A DNA stretch of 48,915 nucleotides from Nereida sp. MMG025. Lineage in GTDB: Bacteria; Pseudomonadota; Alphaproteobacteria; Rhodobacterales; Rhodobacteraceae. Shown piece after piece: positions 10,173-19,532 of the stretch. A model generated the notes under the pieces. The model was given only the letters and a program-made list of their open reading frames with translations, had not been told where the DNA came from and did not search any database. How positions within the stretch are numbered: the first letter of the stretch is position 1; every line of letters starts with the position of its first letter. The stretch is from contig NZ_JAKFZN010000010.1 in the NCBI RefSeq assembly GCF_021654165.1, forward strand, positions 1-48,915, in the 5' to 3' direction. A program made the translations under genes and the position numbers.

Positions 10173-11255
10173 CTAGACAGTTTTGCGTGCAACCACTGCG
10201 CTGGTCACAAAAGGGCGCGGCGCTTTGGGCGTTTGCACATCTGCAAAGCCCACCTCTACGCACATCTGCGCGATTTTTTCAGGTGATCGTGCTTGGCCTG
10301 TCCGCATCGCCATGCAGTAAAACGCAAAATATGCGTTGCCTGGTCCATGGGGTTTTGTACCGCCTGTCATCGGCTCACTGATGATCAAACGGCCACTTTT
10401 CGGCAGACGGTCGTAAATCTTTGCCAATAGCGCCATCACCGTTTCGTCCGAATGGTCATAAAGCACGCGGATCAAACTGATTGTATCTGCCCCCTCGGGC
10501 AGTGGGTCGGTGCGAAAACTGCCGCCTTCGATGCGCACACGGTCGCCCAAACGGGTCCGCGCCTGCGGCGCAACATCGGGCAAATCAAAGAGCGTCACAT
10601 CCAGCTTGGGATAGGCTTTTGTAACCGCGGCCAGAAACGCGCCTGATCCGCCACCCACATCCATCAGCCGCCCCGCGCCTGCAAACGACACCATGCGCAA
10701 TGTGTCCTCGGCGACCAGCCCCTGACTGTCGGCCATCAAGTCCGAATAGACCTGCGCCTGATCGGCTGGCATGTCACCGCCAAAAACATAGGGCCAGAAA
10801 TCGGCCAGTTCTGTCTCGACCTCTCCGCGCAACAAGGCAACGGGATCCGCAAGATCGCGGTACATAACATCATGATGACGGATCATCGCTTGCAGACCCG
10901 GCACGCCAATCAAGGCAGCGCCCCGACGGGCCAGCGCAAAGCGACCCTTCTTTTCCTTCACCAGCTTCAAAGCAACACCCGCCTGCATCAGCAATCGCAT
11001 CCGCTCTTCGCTCATCCCGTGTTTCAGGGCCAGCGCATGGGCTGATTGCGGCGCATCTTTCAGGTCGTTCGGAATATCCAGCGTCACCAACGCATAAAGA
11101 ACCTGACTATAGACAAAGCCAGAGACCAGATCGAACAGCGCCTCGCCCTCGCGCTTTGCAATGCCCTTGGTAAACGGCAACCGCGCGGCCCACTTTTGAA
11201 ACCCACGGCTGGCGATCAACCGTGTGGACCACCCCGAAATTGCGAGGGACGCCAT
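10173..11255 (-). CDS. crtF: Demethylspheroidene O-methyltransferase
   Basis: A 360-residue SAM-dependent methyltransferase that methylates the tertiary hydroxyl of hydroxylated carotenoids in the spheroidene pathway. It has an N-terminal dimerisation and winged-helix part (ALFDLVSGFVYSQVLYALV) and the SAM motif LMDVGGGSGAFLAAV. It begins 1 bp after the crtE stop and is followed by the bchC promoter region. Confidence 0.95.
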   Translation of the reverse strand: MASLAISGWSTRLIASRGFQKWAARLPFTKGIAKREGEALFDLVSGFVYSQVLYALVTLDIPNDLKDAPQSAHALALKHGMSEERMRLLMQAGVALKLVKEKKGRFALARRGAALIGVPGLQAMIRHHDVMYRDLADPVALLRGEVETELADFWPYVFGGDMPADQAQVYSDLMADSQGLVAEDTLRMVSFAGAGRLMDVGGGSGAFLAAVTKAYPKLDVTLFDLPDVAPQARTRLGDRVRIEGGSFRTDPLPEGADTISLIRVLYDHSDETVMALLAKIYDRLPKSGRLIISEPMTGGTKPHGPGNAYFAFYCMAMRTGQARSPEKIAQMCVEVGFADVQTPKAPRPFVTSAVVARKTV

Positions 11256-11256
11256 T

Positions 11257-12123
11257 CTATTCGCCCGGCACTGGCGCCACAGGCGTCAGCTTTTGCGCCG
11301 TCGCTTGCACCATCTTGGCCAGCGATGCCTCTCCCGGACACGACGGAATCGAGGAAATTGCCCCGCCCAAGATATCCTTCAAGCGCCGTGTGGCACCCTG
11401 CACACCAAATTCACTGACTGCGTTGGGACGGTCGTGAATCTCGTCTTGTCCGGCAGGCTTGCCCAAAGTCTCTTCATCATAAAGCGCATCGCGCAAATCA
11501 TCGGCCACCTGAAATGCCTCACCAATGCGCGCGCCAAGCTCAAACCAAGGCTCTGCGTCTTGGCCTGCGGCAACAGCGCCCATCTGAGTGGCGGCGATAA
11601 ACAACGCGCCTGTCTTGGCTTGATGGTAGGCAGACAGGTTGACCTCTGCTTCGCTTTCCCAACCCTGCCCCGCGCAAATCCCGTTTGGAGATCCCGTGCG
11701 GTGCGACAAGATCTTGATCAACTCCAACGCACGCCGTGCATCGGTATCGGCCAGATCAGACAGATGCTCAAAGGCCAGCACGATCAGCGCATCGCCCGTC
11801 AAGAGCGCAAGTGGCTCACTATATTCTATGTGAATGGTCGGTTTGCCGCGCCGCACATCTGCATCATCGAAACAGGGCATATCATCATGCACAAGGCTGG
11901 CGCAGTGGATCAGCTCCAACGCGGCGGCGGCAGCATTTGTCACCTCTGGTTTATCGTCACCACAGGCCAAAGCCACGCTTGTCAGAATGGTCGGACGGAT
12001 ACGCGCGCCCCCGGGGGTCACGCCATAGCGCAGCGCCTGCGCCAGTTTGGGCGGCGCAGGTTTGCGCTCTCCCATTAGAATGGCTGCATCAATCGCGGCT
12101 TCGATACGGGTCGTCAACGGCAT
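11257..12123 (-). CDS. crtE: Geranylgeranyl diphosphate synthase
   Basis: A trans-isoprenyl diphosphate synthase that makes the C20 precursor used for carotenoids and for the bacteriochlorophyll tail. The first aspartate-rich motif is DDMPCFDDADVRRG and the second begins at VADDLRDAL. The ATG at 12123 has GGAG 8 bases upstream and gives 288 residues; an upstream GTG at 12135 is less likely. It heads the crtEF-bchCXYZ-puf superoperon and is divergent from crtD. Confidence 0.95.
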   Translation of the reverse strand: MPLTTRIEAAIDAAILMGERKPAPPKLAQALRYGVTPGGARIRPTILTSVALACGDDKPEVTNAAAAALELIHCASLVHDDMPCFDDADVRRGKPTIHIEYSEPLALLTGDALIVLAFEHLSDLADTDARRALELIKILSHRTGSPNGICAGQGWESEAEVNLSAYHQAKTGALFIAATQMGAVAAGQDAEPWFELGARIGEAFQVADDLRDALYDEETLGKPAGQDEIHDRPNAVSEFGVQGATRRLKDILGGAISSIPSCPGEASLAKMVQATAQKLTPVAPVPGE

Positions 12124-12148
12124 GGGGCGCTCCACAAATTAATTAAAG

Positions 12149-12191
12149 TGTAAACTATAGCCACACCTCAATGTGTAAACTATACTGGACA
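12149..12191. promoter_or_regulatory. PpsR-type boxes between crtE and crtD
   Basis: One exact box, TGTAAACTATACTGGACA (12174-12191), and one variant with 11 spacer bases, TGTAAACTATAGCCACA (12149-12165). Both start TGTAAACTATA, so they look like duplicates. They lie in the 72-bp divergent region; the exact box ends only 4 bp before the crtD GTG. Confidence 0.7.
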
Positions 12192-12195
12192 CATT

Positions 12196-13779
12196 GTGGA
12201 AACGAGTCAACGTATCATCTGCGCCCAAGACCCAACCCTCACCGTGATCGGCGCAGGGATTGGCGGGCTGTGCGCTGCGATTAGGCTGGCCCATGCAGGT
12301 GTGCGCGTCACCGTTCTGGAACGCGCATCCGATGTGGGTGGCAAGATGCGCACCCTGCCCTCTGCCGCGGGCCCCGTTGATGCAGGCCCCACAGTCATGA
12401 CAATGGCACCCGTCTTTGAACGGCTGTTTGCCGACGTGGGCGAAACCCTGTCTGACCACATCACGCTTGAACCGCTCAGCACACTGGCGCGCCACTACTG
12501 GCACGACGGCGGCCATCTTGATCTTATGGCCGACCCCGAAGCCACCGCCGCAAATATCCGCGATTGGGGCGGCGCGCAGGCCGAGGCAGACTATCGCCGC
12601 TTTGCCGCCAACGCCCGTGCCCTGTTCGAGGCCTTTGACGCCCCGATGATGGGCACGCCCGAACCATCGCAAATGGCGTTGACGCTGCAAGTGCTGCGTG
12701 CGCCCCACCTTATTCCCAAGATGGCGCCGTGGTTCACCCTTGCCCAATCCTTGCACCGGCAATTCCGTGACAAACGTCTTGCGCAGCTTTTTGGCCGCTA
12801 CGCCACATATGTTGGCGGCTCGCCCTATCAGTCCCCTGCCCTTTTGGGCCTCATCAGCCATTCGGAGGCGCGCGGCGTCTGGTCCGTTAAAGGCGGGATG
12901 CGCCAACTGGCCCAAGCCCTCAAATCCCTGGCCGTCGCCAAAGGGGTGATCTTCCAGTTCGACACAGCTGTGACCCGCATCGAAATCCAAAGCGGCACGA
13001 TCCGCGGTGTCATCGCCAAAGACGGCAGGCGCTTTGCAACCGACCAAGTACTTTTCAACGGGGATCCTAAGGCGCTTCAGGACGGGGTGCTTGGCCAAAC
13101 CGCCAGACAAGCCGTGCCGCAAACTGCCGTGCAAACACGCAGCCTGTCAGCCCATGTGCATGCCTTCGCCGCTGAACCCAAGGGGCCTGAACTGGCCCAT
13201 CACACTGTCTTTTTCGGGCGCGACAGCCGCACCGAATTTGACCCGATCGCACAAGGCCAGATGCCGCGCGATCCGTCTCTCTACATCTGCGCCCAAGACC
13301 ATCCCCGCGACGGGCTTCAGCGCTTTGAAATCATCATGAACGGCCCTGCCACCACCGCAGGCCACACGACAGAACGGGAAATTGAGCAATGTCAGACACT
13401 GGTTTTCGAAACACTCGCCCAATTCGGACTGACCTTCAGCCCGAGGCCAACACCCCAAACCCTGACAACGCCCGCGATGTTCGGCCAGCTTTTCCCCGCG
13501 TCAAACGGTTCCCTCTACGGGCAGAGCCCGCATGGGCTGACAGCATCGCTCAAAAGGCCGACGGCACGCACGGGCTTGACCGGCCTTTATCTGACGGGCG
13601 GGGGGACACATCCGGGGGCGGGCATCCCGATGGCAGCCCTCTCAGGACAGCACGCGGCCGCGGCGATCATGACGGACCTTGCTTTGACATCGACGTCCCC
13701 GAAAACGGCTATGCATGGTGGTATGTCGACGGCATCAGCGCCTGCGGCACCCGCGCCATCAGCATCATCGGTTTCATAG
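12196..13779 (+). CDS. crtD: Hydroxyneurosporene desaturase / methoxyneurosporene dehydrogenase
   Basis: A 527-residue FAD-dependent desaturase of the CrtI family, introducing the 3,4 double bond in the spheroidene branch. The dinucleotide-binding motif TVIGAGIGGLCAAIRLAHAG is near the N-terminus and GLYLTGGGTHPGAGIPMAAL near the C-terminus. The likely start is GTG at 12196; no ATG fits better. The last 30 or so residues are low-complexity (Ala/Ser/Pro) and overlap, in another frame, the conserved beginning of crtC. Confidence 0.93.
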   Translation: METSQRIICAQDPTLTVIGAGIGGLCAAIRLAHAGVRVTVLERASDVGGKMRTLPSAAGPVDAGPTVMTMAPVFERLFADVGETLSDHITLEPLSTLARHYWHDGGHLDLMADPEATAANIRDWGGAQAEADYRRFAANARALFEAFDAPMMGTPEPSQMALTLQVLRAPHLIPKMAPWFTLAQSLHRQFRDKRLAQLFGRYATYVGGSPYQSPALLGLISHSEARGVWSVKGGMRQLAQALKSLAVAKGVIFQFDTAVTRIEIQSGTIRGVIAKDGRRFATDQVLFNGDPKALQDGVLGQTARQAVPQTAVQTRSLSAHVHAFAAEPKGPELAHHTVFFGRDSRTEFDPIAQGQMPRDPSLYICAQDHPRDGLQRFEIIMNGPATTAGHTTEREIEQCQTLVFETLAQFGLTFSPRPTPQTLTTPAMFGQLFPASNGSLYGQSPHGLTASLKRPTARTGLTGLYLTGGGTHPGAGIPMAALSGQHAAAAIMTDLALTSTSPKTAMHGGMSTASAPAAPAPSASSVS

Positions 13780-14609
13780 GGTCGGTCTTTAGCCCCTGGT
13801 ATCGCTGGTCTGGCCGCAAACAGCCCGAAAACCACTGCTGCATCAACGTAGCGACCTATGGCCCCGGTGGGCGCTTTACCATGACAGACCGCGGCGCCGA
13901 CGCGCTGCGCACCACCGCCAACACTTTCGAAGTGGGCCCGTCCAAAATGCATTGGGACGGCGACAAACTGGTCATCGACGTAAACGAAATGGGCGCGCCC
14001 CCCATGGTCACACGCGTGCAGGGGCAAATCACGCTGACGCCACGCCAGATCACGAATGTTGAAATGCCGCTGAAACAAGACGGCAGCCATGTCTGGCGGC
14101 CCTTTGCACCGCTTGCCGATATCGATGTGAACCTTGAAGCCACAGGCTGGCAATGGCAGGGACACGGCTATTTTGACGCCAACTTCGGCACAGCGGCCCT
14201 AGAAGATGACTTCAGCTATTGGACATGGGGGCGTTATCCACATTCCCAAGGATCATTGTGCTTTTATGACGCCGACCGCCGTGACGGATCACAACTTGGC
14301 GTCGGGGTCATGTTTGAAAATGATGGCAGCATCCGTGTGCTGCGTGCGCCCCCAAAGGTGGGTTTCAAACGCTCGCTCTGGCAGGTGCGCCGCGAAACGC
14401 GGGCCGATGCGGGCTACACACCGCATCAGGTGCAAAACATGCTGGATGCGCCGTTTTATTCTCGCAGCGCCGTGCGCACACAGTTCGCAGGCGAAGAGAT
14501 TGTCGGCGTGCATGAAGCCCTTGATCTCAACCGCTTCCGCTCACCGCTGCTCAAACCCATGCTGGCCGTGCGTGTGCCCCGCCGCCGTGGGTGGCGCTTC
14601 ACGGATTAG
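13389..14609 (+). CDS. crtC: Carotenoid 1,2-hydratase (hydroxyneurosporene synthase), start unclear
   Basis: Adds water to the psi end group of neurosporene or lycopene. The recognised part runs from about 13683 (FDIDVPENGYAWWYVDGIS) through IGFIGSVFSPWYRWSG and HGYFDANFG to the stop at 14609, matching CrtC. No ATG, GTG or TTG lies in this frame between 13389 and the conserved core. The ATG at 13389 would add about 98 unlikely residues and overlap crtD by 390 bp. A non-standard start, frameshifting from crtD or an indel are alternatives. The end overlaps convergent tspO by 11 bp. Confidence 0.85.
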   Translation: MSDTGFRNTRPIRTDLQPEANTPNPDNARDVRPAFPRVKRFPLRAEPAWADSIAQKADGTHGLDRPLSDGRGDTSGGGHPDGSPLRTARGRGDHDGPCFDIDVPENGYAWWYVDGISACGTRAISIIGFIGSVFSPWYRWSGRKQPENHCCINVATYGPGGRFTMTDRGADALRTTANTFEVGPSKMHWDGDKLVIDVNEMGAPPMVTRVQGQITLTPRQITNVEMPLKQDGSHVWRPFAPLADIDVNLEATGWQWQGHGYFDANFGTAALEDDFSYWTWGRYPHSQGSLCFYDADRRDGSQLGVGVMFENDGSIRVLRAPPKVGFKRSLWQVRRETRADAGYTPHQVQNMLDAPFYSRSAVRTQFAGEEIVGVHEALDLNRFRSPLLKPMLAVRVPRRRGWRFTD

Positions 14610-15069
14610 CGGCCACCTCTTGCGGGTTGTTTTGCAAAATCCACCAGTTCAGCGCACCTGCGATGCTGACCCAAATCAGATAGGGAATCATCAGTGCCCC
14701 GGCGATGGCATCAACCATCCAGAAGGTGACAAGTGTGCCCGCGACCGCGACCCACAGCACCACCAAGGCCAGCATTGCCGCCTTGATGCGCTTTAGTCCA
14801 AAAAACACAGGGCTCCACAACGTATTGGCCGCAATCTGGAAAGCCCAGAACGCCAGCGCCAAACCAACGCCGCTTTGGGCCGCGATCAATGTGGCCGCGA
14901 TTGAGCTTAAGATGTAAAGCGTGACCCATGTCAGCGGAAACGCCCAATCCGGCGGCGTCCAAGTGGGTTTGTTGAGGGTGCGATACCACTCATCTGGCGG
15001 AAACAAAGACCCCGTCGCCGCCGCTGTGCAGCTTGCTGCCATAAAGACAATAAAGATGGACCAGTCCAT
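14599..15069 (-). CDS. tspO: Tryptophan-rich sensory protein TspO/MBR (CrtK)
   Basis: A 156-residue, five-helix outer-membrane protein of the TspO/translocator-protein family. It is rich in tryptophan and has the pattern LNKPTWTPPDWAFPLTWVTLY. In Rhodobacter sphaeroides TspO modulates photosynthesis gene expression in response to oxygen, linked to tetrapyrrole efflux. It follows crtB by 26 bp; an inverted repeat CGAAAC/GTTTCG lies just upstream of its ATG. The C-terminal codons overlap the end of crtC on the other strand. Confidence 0.94.
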   Translation of the reverse strand: MDWSIFIVFMAASCTAAATGSLFPPDEWYRTLNKPTWTPPDWAFPLTWVTLYILSSIAATLIAAQSGVGLALAFWAFQIAANTLWSPVFFGLKRIKAAMLALVVLWVAVAGTLVTFWMVDAIAGALMIPYLIWVSIAGALNWWILQNNPQEVAANP

Positions 15070-15095
15070 TTCGAAACCCTTTTTACGTTTCGAGA

Positions 15096-16130
15096 CTAAC
15101 TAGCCCCGAGGCCGCGTTGTTCCACTTCACGCGCTTTGAGATCGGCTAAAATGCCAATGACACCATCGCCCCAGAACGGCGCAGCTGGCCGCGCATGTGC
15201 AGCAGCCTCTACCAAAAAGGCAACCTCGGGCAGCGGTTTGGCATAGATCACTGCGCTGCGGGGCGCGATCATCGTGGCCCCTGCTTTGGCACTGGCCTTG
15301 GCAATCCAGCCGATTTTCTGCGCTTTGCTGGTATGCGCACGCGTCGTGATACTGTCGTAACCGTTGCGCTGCACTTCGCGGCCAATGCCTGCATAAATCA
15401 AACGCGCCGCCATAATGCCCAACCGCGCCTCGCGCGGCAAAAGGGCCACCCCCGCCTCGCTGCGGATATACAGGCGGTTCGCGTCCAGCACCAATTTGCG
15501 TGCCATCGCGCGCACGGCTTTGGTGGGCTTGGGATCGGCAAAGAAGGTTTCGGTGTCTATTCCTGCCTGATCCAGCCATTGCGTTGGCAAATACACCCGA
15601 CGCTCCAACGCGTCCTCGCCGATGTCGCGGGCAATATTGGTCAGCTGCATGGCGACACCCAGATCACAGGCGCGCGCCAGCGCATATTCGTCACGCACAC
15701 CCATCAGCACACACATCATCGCGCCCACAGCCGACGCCACACGCGCCGAATAGCTGTAAACATCGCTCAGCGTTTCATACCGCTTTTCACAAGCATCCCA
15801 CGCCAGCCCTTCCAACAGGGCTTCGGGCAAGGCACGCGGCATGTCGTGGTCCTCGATCAACGCGGCAAAGGCGCGATCAGTCGGCTGGTCCAAAGGTGTG
15901 CCGCGATAGGCCAACTCAAGCCGTTCGCGCAGCCGCAGCACGGCCGCCGCTTTTTCTGCGTTCAGATCAACGGCGTCATCTGCCAACCTGCAAAAGGCAT
16001 AAAGCGCCAAAGCAGGGTCGCGCACGCGCTTGGGCAGCAACTTGCTGGCCGCGTGAAACGACAGCGACCCGTGTTTAATCGCCTCGTGGCAATAGGCCAG
16101 ATCATCAGGGCGAATGGTTGACCGCGTCAT
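15096..16130 (-). CDS. crtB: Phytoene synthase
   Basis: A 344-residue head-to-head prenyl synthase that joins two GGPP molecules into phytoene. Conserved motifs are FCRLADDAVDLNAEKA (first Asp-rich region) and QLTNIARDIGEDALERRVYLP (second). Its ATG overlaps the crtI stop by 4 bp, so the two are coupled. Confidence 0.96.
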   Translation of the reverse strand: MTRSTIRPDDLAYCHEAIKHGSLSFHAASKLLPKRVRDPALALYAFCRLADDAVDLNAEKAAAVLRLRERLELAYRGTPLDQPTDRAFAALIEDHDMPRALPEALLEGLAWDACEKRYETLSDVYSYSARVASAVGAMMCVLMGVRDEYALARACDLGVAMQLTNIARDIGEDALERRVYLPTQWLDQAGIDTETFFADPKPTKAVRAMARKLVLDANRLYIRSEAGVALLPREARLGIMAARLIYAGIGREVQRNGYDSITTRAHTSKAQKIGWIAKASAKAGATMIAPRSAVIYAKPLPEVAFLVEAAAHARPAAPFWGDGVIGILADLKAREVEQRGLGAS

Positions 16131-17674
16131 TCGGCAGGCACCTGAACAGGGGCCGCATCAGGCACCATCTGCGCCAAAACCTCTGCGCTGCTGACAACGC
16201 CAGGCACACCCGCGCCCGGGTGCGTGCCAGCACCTGCCAAAAACAGGCCTTTCACTTCTTCGCTCACGTTATGCGGGCGAAACCATGCGCTTTGCAAAAT
16301 CCGCGGCTCAAGACTGAACCCCGAGCCGTTGGGCGACAGATACCTGTCGCGGAAATCTTCGGGCGTGAACGACATGCTTGCACTTAGATGCTGCTCAAAC
16401 CCGGGCATGTGATCTTCCAACACAGCCGCTACGCGCTGGCGATACGTCTCGCGCATCTCTTCCCAATCCACGCCATTGTCGTGGCCTAGGTGCGGCACAG
16501 GGCTGAGAACATAAAACGTGTCATCGCCCTCAGGCGCCACACTCGGGTCGGTCAGGGACGGACGATGCACATAAAGGCTCATGTCCTCGCACAGCTTGCC
16601 CTTGATAAAGATGTCCTTGAGCAGGCCTTCATACCGCGGGCCATTGATGATGGTATGATGGCCCAGATCAGGCCATTTTTCGGCAGTGCCTTTTGTCCCG
16701 AAATACCAAACGAACAAGCCCATCGACCAGCGTTTCTTGTCCAGCTTGGCATCGGTCCAGCGCTTGCGTTTATGGTCGCGCAAAAGATGGGTATAGGTAT
16801 GGCCGGCATCTGCATTGCTCACCACAACCGATGCTTCCAACACTTCGCCATTTACCAAACGCACACCTGTGCATCGACCCTGTTGCACCAGAATCTCATC
16901 GACCTGCGTCTGCATCCGCAGAATACCGCCTTGGTCCTTAACCACGTTTGCCATCGCATCGGCAATCGCCTGAACCCCGCCCATTGCGTAATGCACGCCG
17001 TAGGTTTTTTCCAGATAGGCGACCAGCGCATACATGCTGGTCACGTTCCGCGGATCGCCACCGATGAACAGCGGATGAAACGACAGCGCCATGCGCAGCT
17101 TGTCATTCTTCACCCGCGCCTTCGCCAGTCCCAGAATAGAGCGGTCAGCCCTGAGCATCCCGAACAGCGGCAAGACCTTGATCGTCTCCCACGCCTTATG
17201 CATCGGCTTGGCGACCATCCCCTCGAACCCCACCTGATAGCGCCGCTCGCTATCTTTGAGAAACCTGCGATACCCCTTCACATCAGAGGGCGCGATTTTG
17301 GCGACTTCCGCCTCCATCTCGTCGGTGTCCTGCATCGCTTTGAATTTCGTGCCGTCAGGCCAGCGCACCTCATAAAACGGGTGCAGCGGCTTCAGCGTGA
17401 CATCGTCATGAAAATTACGCCCGCACGCGGCCCACAGCTTTTCATAAACCTGCGGGACCGTCACAATTGTCGGCCCCAGATCAAAGCGGTGACCATTCTG
17501 CGTGATGCTTGACCCGCGCCCGCCGCAGCGATCCAGCTTGTCAATCACCGTCACGCGGTATCCCTTGGCCCCAAGGCGCATGGCGCTGGCAAGTCCGCCC
17601 AACCCCGCGCCGATCACAATCGCATGGGGGGCCGCATCTGTCGCATCGGGGAATCGGGGGTCAAACTGTGTCAT
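16127..17674 (-). CDS. crtI: Phytoene desaturase
   Basis: A 515-residue FAD-dependent desaturase that converts phytoene to neurosporene or lycopene. It starts MTQFDPRFPDATDAAPHAIV and shows the FAD motif VIGAGLGGLASAMRLGAKG near residue 20 and the C-terminal signature GLFLAGAGTHPGAGVPGVV. It heads the crtI-crtB-tspO unit and is divergent from crtA across a region holding two PpsR boxes. Confidence 0.97.
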   Translation of the reverse strand: MTQFDPRFPDATDAAPHAIVIGAGLGGLASAMRLGAKGYRVTVIDKLDRCGGRGSSITQNGHRFDLGPTIVTVPQVYEKLWAACGRNFHDDVTLKPLHPFYEVRWPDGTKFKAMQDTDEMEAEVAKIAPSDVKGYRRFLKDSERRYQVGFEGMVAKPMHKAWETIKVLPLFGMLRADRSILGLAKARVKNDKLRMALSFHPLFIGGDPRNVTSMYALVAYLEKTYGVHYAMGGVQAIADAMANVVKDQGGILRMQTQVDEILVQQGRCTGVRLVNGEVLEASVVVSNADAGHTYTHLLRDHKRKRWTDAKLDKKRWSMGLFVWYFGTKGTAEKWPDLGHHTIINGPRYEGLLKDIFIKGKLCEDMSLYVHRPSLTDPSVAPEGDDTFYVLSPVPHLGHDNGVDWEEMRETYRQRVAAVLEDHMPGFEQHLSASMSFTPEDFRDRYLSPNGSGFSLEPRILQSAWFRPHNVSEEVKGLFLAGAGTHPGAGVPGVVSSAEVLAQMVPDAAPVQVPAE

Positions 17675-17693
17675 GATGGCCTCAGTCTCGCAC

Positions 17694-17788
17694 TGTCTAG
17701 TTTACTTGACAACTGTAGTGCGCGGGATTGTCACGTAAACCGCTTATCTCTTTCCAAACTGCGACAAATATGTAAACGTAAGTTGACA
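17694..17788. promoter_or_regulatory. Two PpsR-type boxes between crtI and crtA
   Basis: Exact TGT-N12-ACA motifs TGTCTAGTTTACTTGACA (17694-17711) and TGTAAACGTAAGTTGACA (17771-17788) in the 138-bp divergent region. One lies near each gene, which fits repression of both directions by PpsR. Confidence 0.78.
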
Positions 17789-17812
17789 CTCTTAGCCAAA
17801 GTGACTCGAATT

Positions 17813-18526
17813 ATGTCTGCGCAATGCGTTACCCTCAGTTTTTATCGGTTCAACCGATGGCAAGACCGCCTTTGGGCGTTCGTCATGATGGGCGGCGCAC
17901 GGTTGTGGCTGCCCAAGGTAGAAGACATCGGCTTTTGGAAGCTCTGCGGCTCTGGCACAGGCGAAGGGTTTACGCCCATCCCCAACACCAGCGTCTATGC
18001 CATTCTCAGCACGTGGCCTGATCAGGACATTGCCCACAAGCAGGTCAAAACCGCCCGTATTTTCCGCAAATACCGCGATCGCGCGATTGAATCCTGGTCC
18101 GTCCACCTCACCCCAATTTCCGCACGCGGCGCATGGAGTGGTGACGCCCCGTTTAAACCTGCCGATGATGCCGGCGGCCCCCTTGCCGCGCTCACCCGCG
18201 CCACCGTGCGCTTGCCCAAAGCCATGCGCTTTTGGAAGCGCGTGCCCAAGATTTCCGACGTGATCGGCGACGACAGCAATGTCGCCTTCAAAATCGGCAT
18301 CGGCGAGGTGCCGTTGCTGCATCAAATCACCTTTTCGATCTGGCCAGATGAACAAGCAATGGCCGATTTCGCCCGAACCCCAAGTGGACCACACGCCAAA
18401 GCCATTAAGGCCGTGCGCTCTGAAAACTGGTTTTCCGAAGAACTTTACGCCCGTTTCCGCGTTTGCGGCGAAATGGGCACATGGAACGGCGCAAGCCCCC
18501 TCGCACATCTGGAGCCCGCGGCATGA
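17813..18526 (+). CDS. crtA: Spheroidene monooxygenase
   Basis: A 237-residue oxygenase that converts spheroidene to spheroidenone in the presence of oxygen, giving the pink-red colour of aerobic phototrophs. The ATG at 17813 ([20 protein letters not shown]) fits the family start; the frame is open further upstream, but that part overlaps the promoter and crtI. Recognisable segments are [20 protein letters not shown] and [15 protein letters not shown]. Its stop overlaps the bchI start by 4 bp. Confidence 0.95.
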   Translation: MSAQCVTLSFYRFNRWQDRLWAFVMMGGARLWLPKVEDIGFWKLCGSGTGEGFTPIPNTSVYAILSTWPDQDIAHKQVKTARIFRKYRDRAIESWSVHLTPISARGAWSGDAPFKPADDAGGPLAALTRATVRLPKAMRFWKRVPKISDVIGDDSNVAFKIGIGEVPLLHQITFSIWPDEQAMADFARTPSGPHAKAIKAVRSENWFSEELYARFRVCGEMGTWNGASPLAHLEPAA

Positions 18527-19527
18527 AACAGCCCTTCCCCTTCTCGGCAATCGTCGGTCAGGACGAAATGAAACAAGCCATGATCCTCACCGCGATTGAC
18601 CCGTCAATCGGCGGCGTTCTGGTGTTTGGCGATCGTGGCACTGGCAAGTCCACCGCCGTGCGTGCGCTGGCCGCTCTGCTGCCGCCTATTCAGGCCGTTG
18701 AAGGCTGCCCGATCAACGCTGCAACCTTCGCCGATTGCCCCGATTGGGCGGGAATAGAGACCGATAAGATCGTCACGCGCCCCACCCCTGTCATTGATCT
18801 GCCCCTCGGTGCCACCGAAGACCGCGTTGTCGGGGCGCTGGACATCGAAAAGGCGCTGACCCGGGGGCAAAAAGCATTTGAAGCCGGACTTCTGGCCCGC
18901 GCCAACCGCGGCTATCTCTACATTGATGAGGTTAACCTGCTGGAAGATCACATCGTCGATCTGCTGCTGGACGTGGCGCAATCTGGTGAAAACGTGGTTG
19001 AGCGTGAAGGCCTGTCCATCCGCCACCCCGCCCGCTTTGTGCTGGTCGGCTCTGGCAACCCCGAAGAAGGCGAATTGCGCCCCCAACTGCTCGACCGCTT
19101 CGGCCTCTCGCTTGAGGTGGCAAGCCCCACCGATATTGATGAGCGGATAGAGGTGATCAAACGCCGCGACGCATTTGAGCGCGATTATCAGGGCTTCATG
19201 TCCCATTGGCGGGCCGAGGATGCAAAGATCCGCGATCAAATCGTCTCTGCACAAGCCAAAATCGCCCATATTCCCACCACAGAGGCAACTTTGCGCGATT
19301 GCGCGGAACTTTGCGTCGCACTCGGATCTGACGGTTTGCGTGGCGAATTAACCCTGCTGCGCACCGCCCGCGCCTGGGCCGCCTATCACGGCGCCGGTGA
19401 AATTACGCGCGACCATCTACGCGCTGTCGCACCGATGGCCCTGCGCCACCGTTTGCGCCGTGATCCACTGGACGAAGCTGGCAGCGGCGCGCGCGTCGGT
19501 CGCGTTGTTGCAGAAACCTTCGCCTGA
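18523..19527 (+). CDS. bchI: Magnesium chelatase subunit BchI
   Basis: The AAA+ ATPase motor (334 aa) of magnesium chelatase, which with BchD drives insertion of Mg into protoporphyrin IX by BchH. It starts [20 protein letters not shown], with Walker [10 protein letters not shown] and Walker [14 protein letters not shown]. The start is set by the ATGA overlap with crtA. bchD follows after 5 bp. Confidence 0.97.
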   Translation: MKQPFPFSAIVGQDEMKQAMILTAIDPSIGGVLVFGDRGTGKSTAVRALAALLPPIQAVEGCPINAATFADCPDWAGIETDKIVTRPTPVIDLPLGATEDRVVGALDIEKALTRGQKAFEAGLLARANRGYLYIDEVNLLEDHIVDLLLDVAQSGENVVEREGLSIRHPARFVLVGSGNPEEGELRPQLLDRFGLSLEVASPTDIDERIEVIKRRDAFERDYQGFMSHWRAEDAKIRDQIVSAQAKIAHIPTTEATLRDCAELCVALGSDGLRGELTLLRTARAWAAYHGAGEITRDHLRAVAPMALRHRLRRDPLDEAGSGARVGRVVAETFA

Positions 19528-19532
19528 TCCCA

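Noticed and set aside
12139-13134. 331-codon open frame opposite crtD.
   Set aside because: Shadow of crtD, which carries clear FAD and desaturase motifs.
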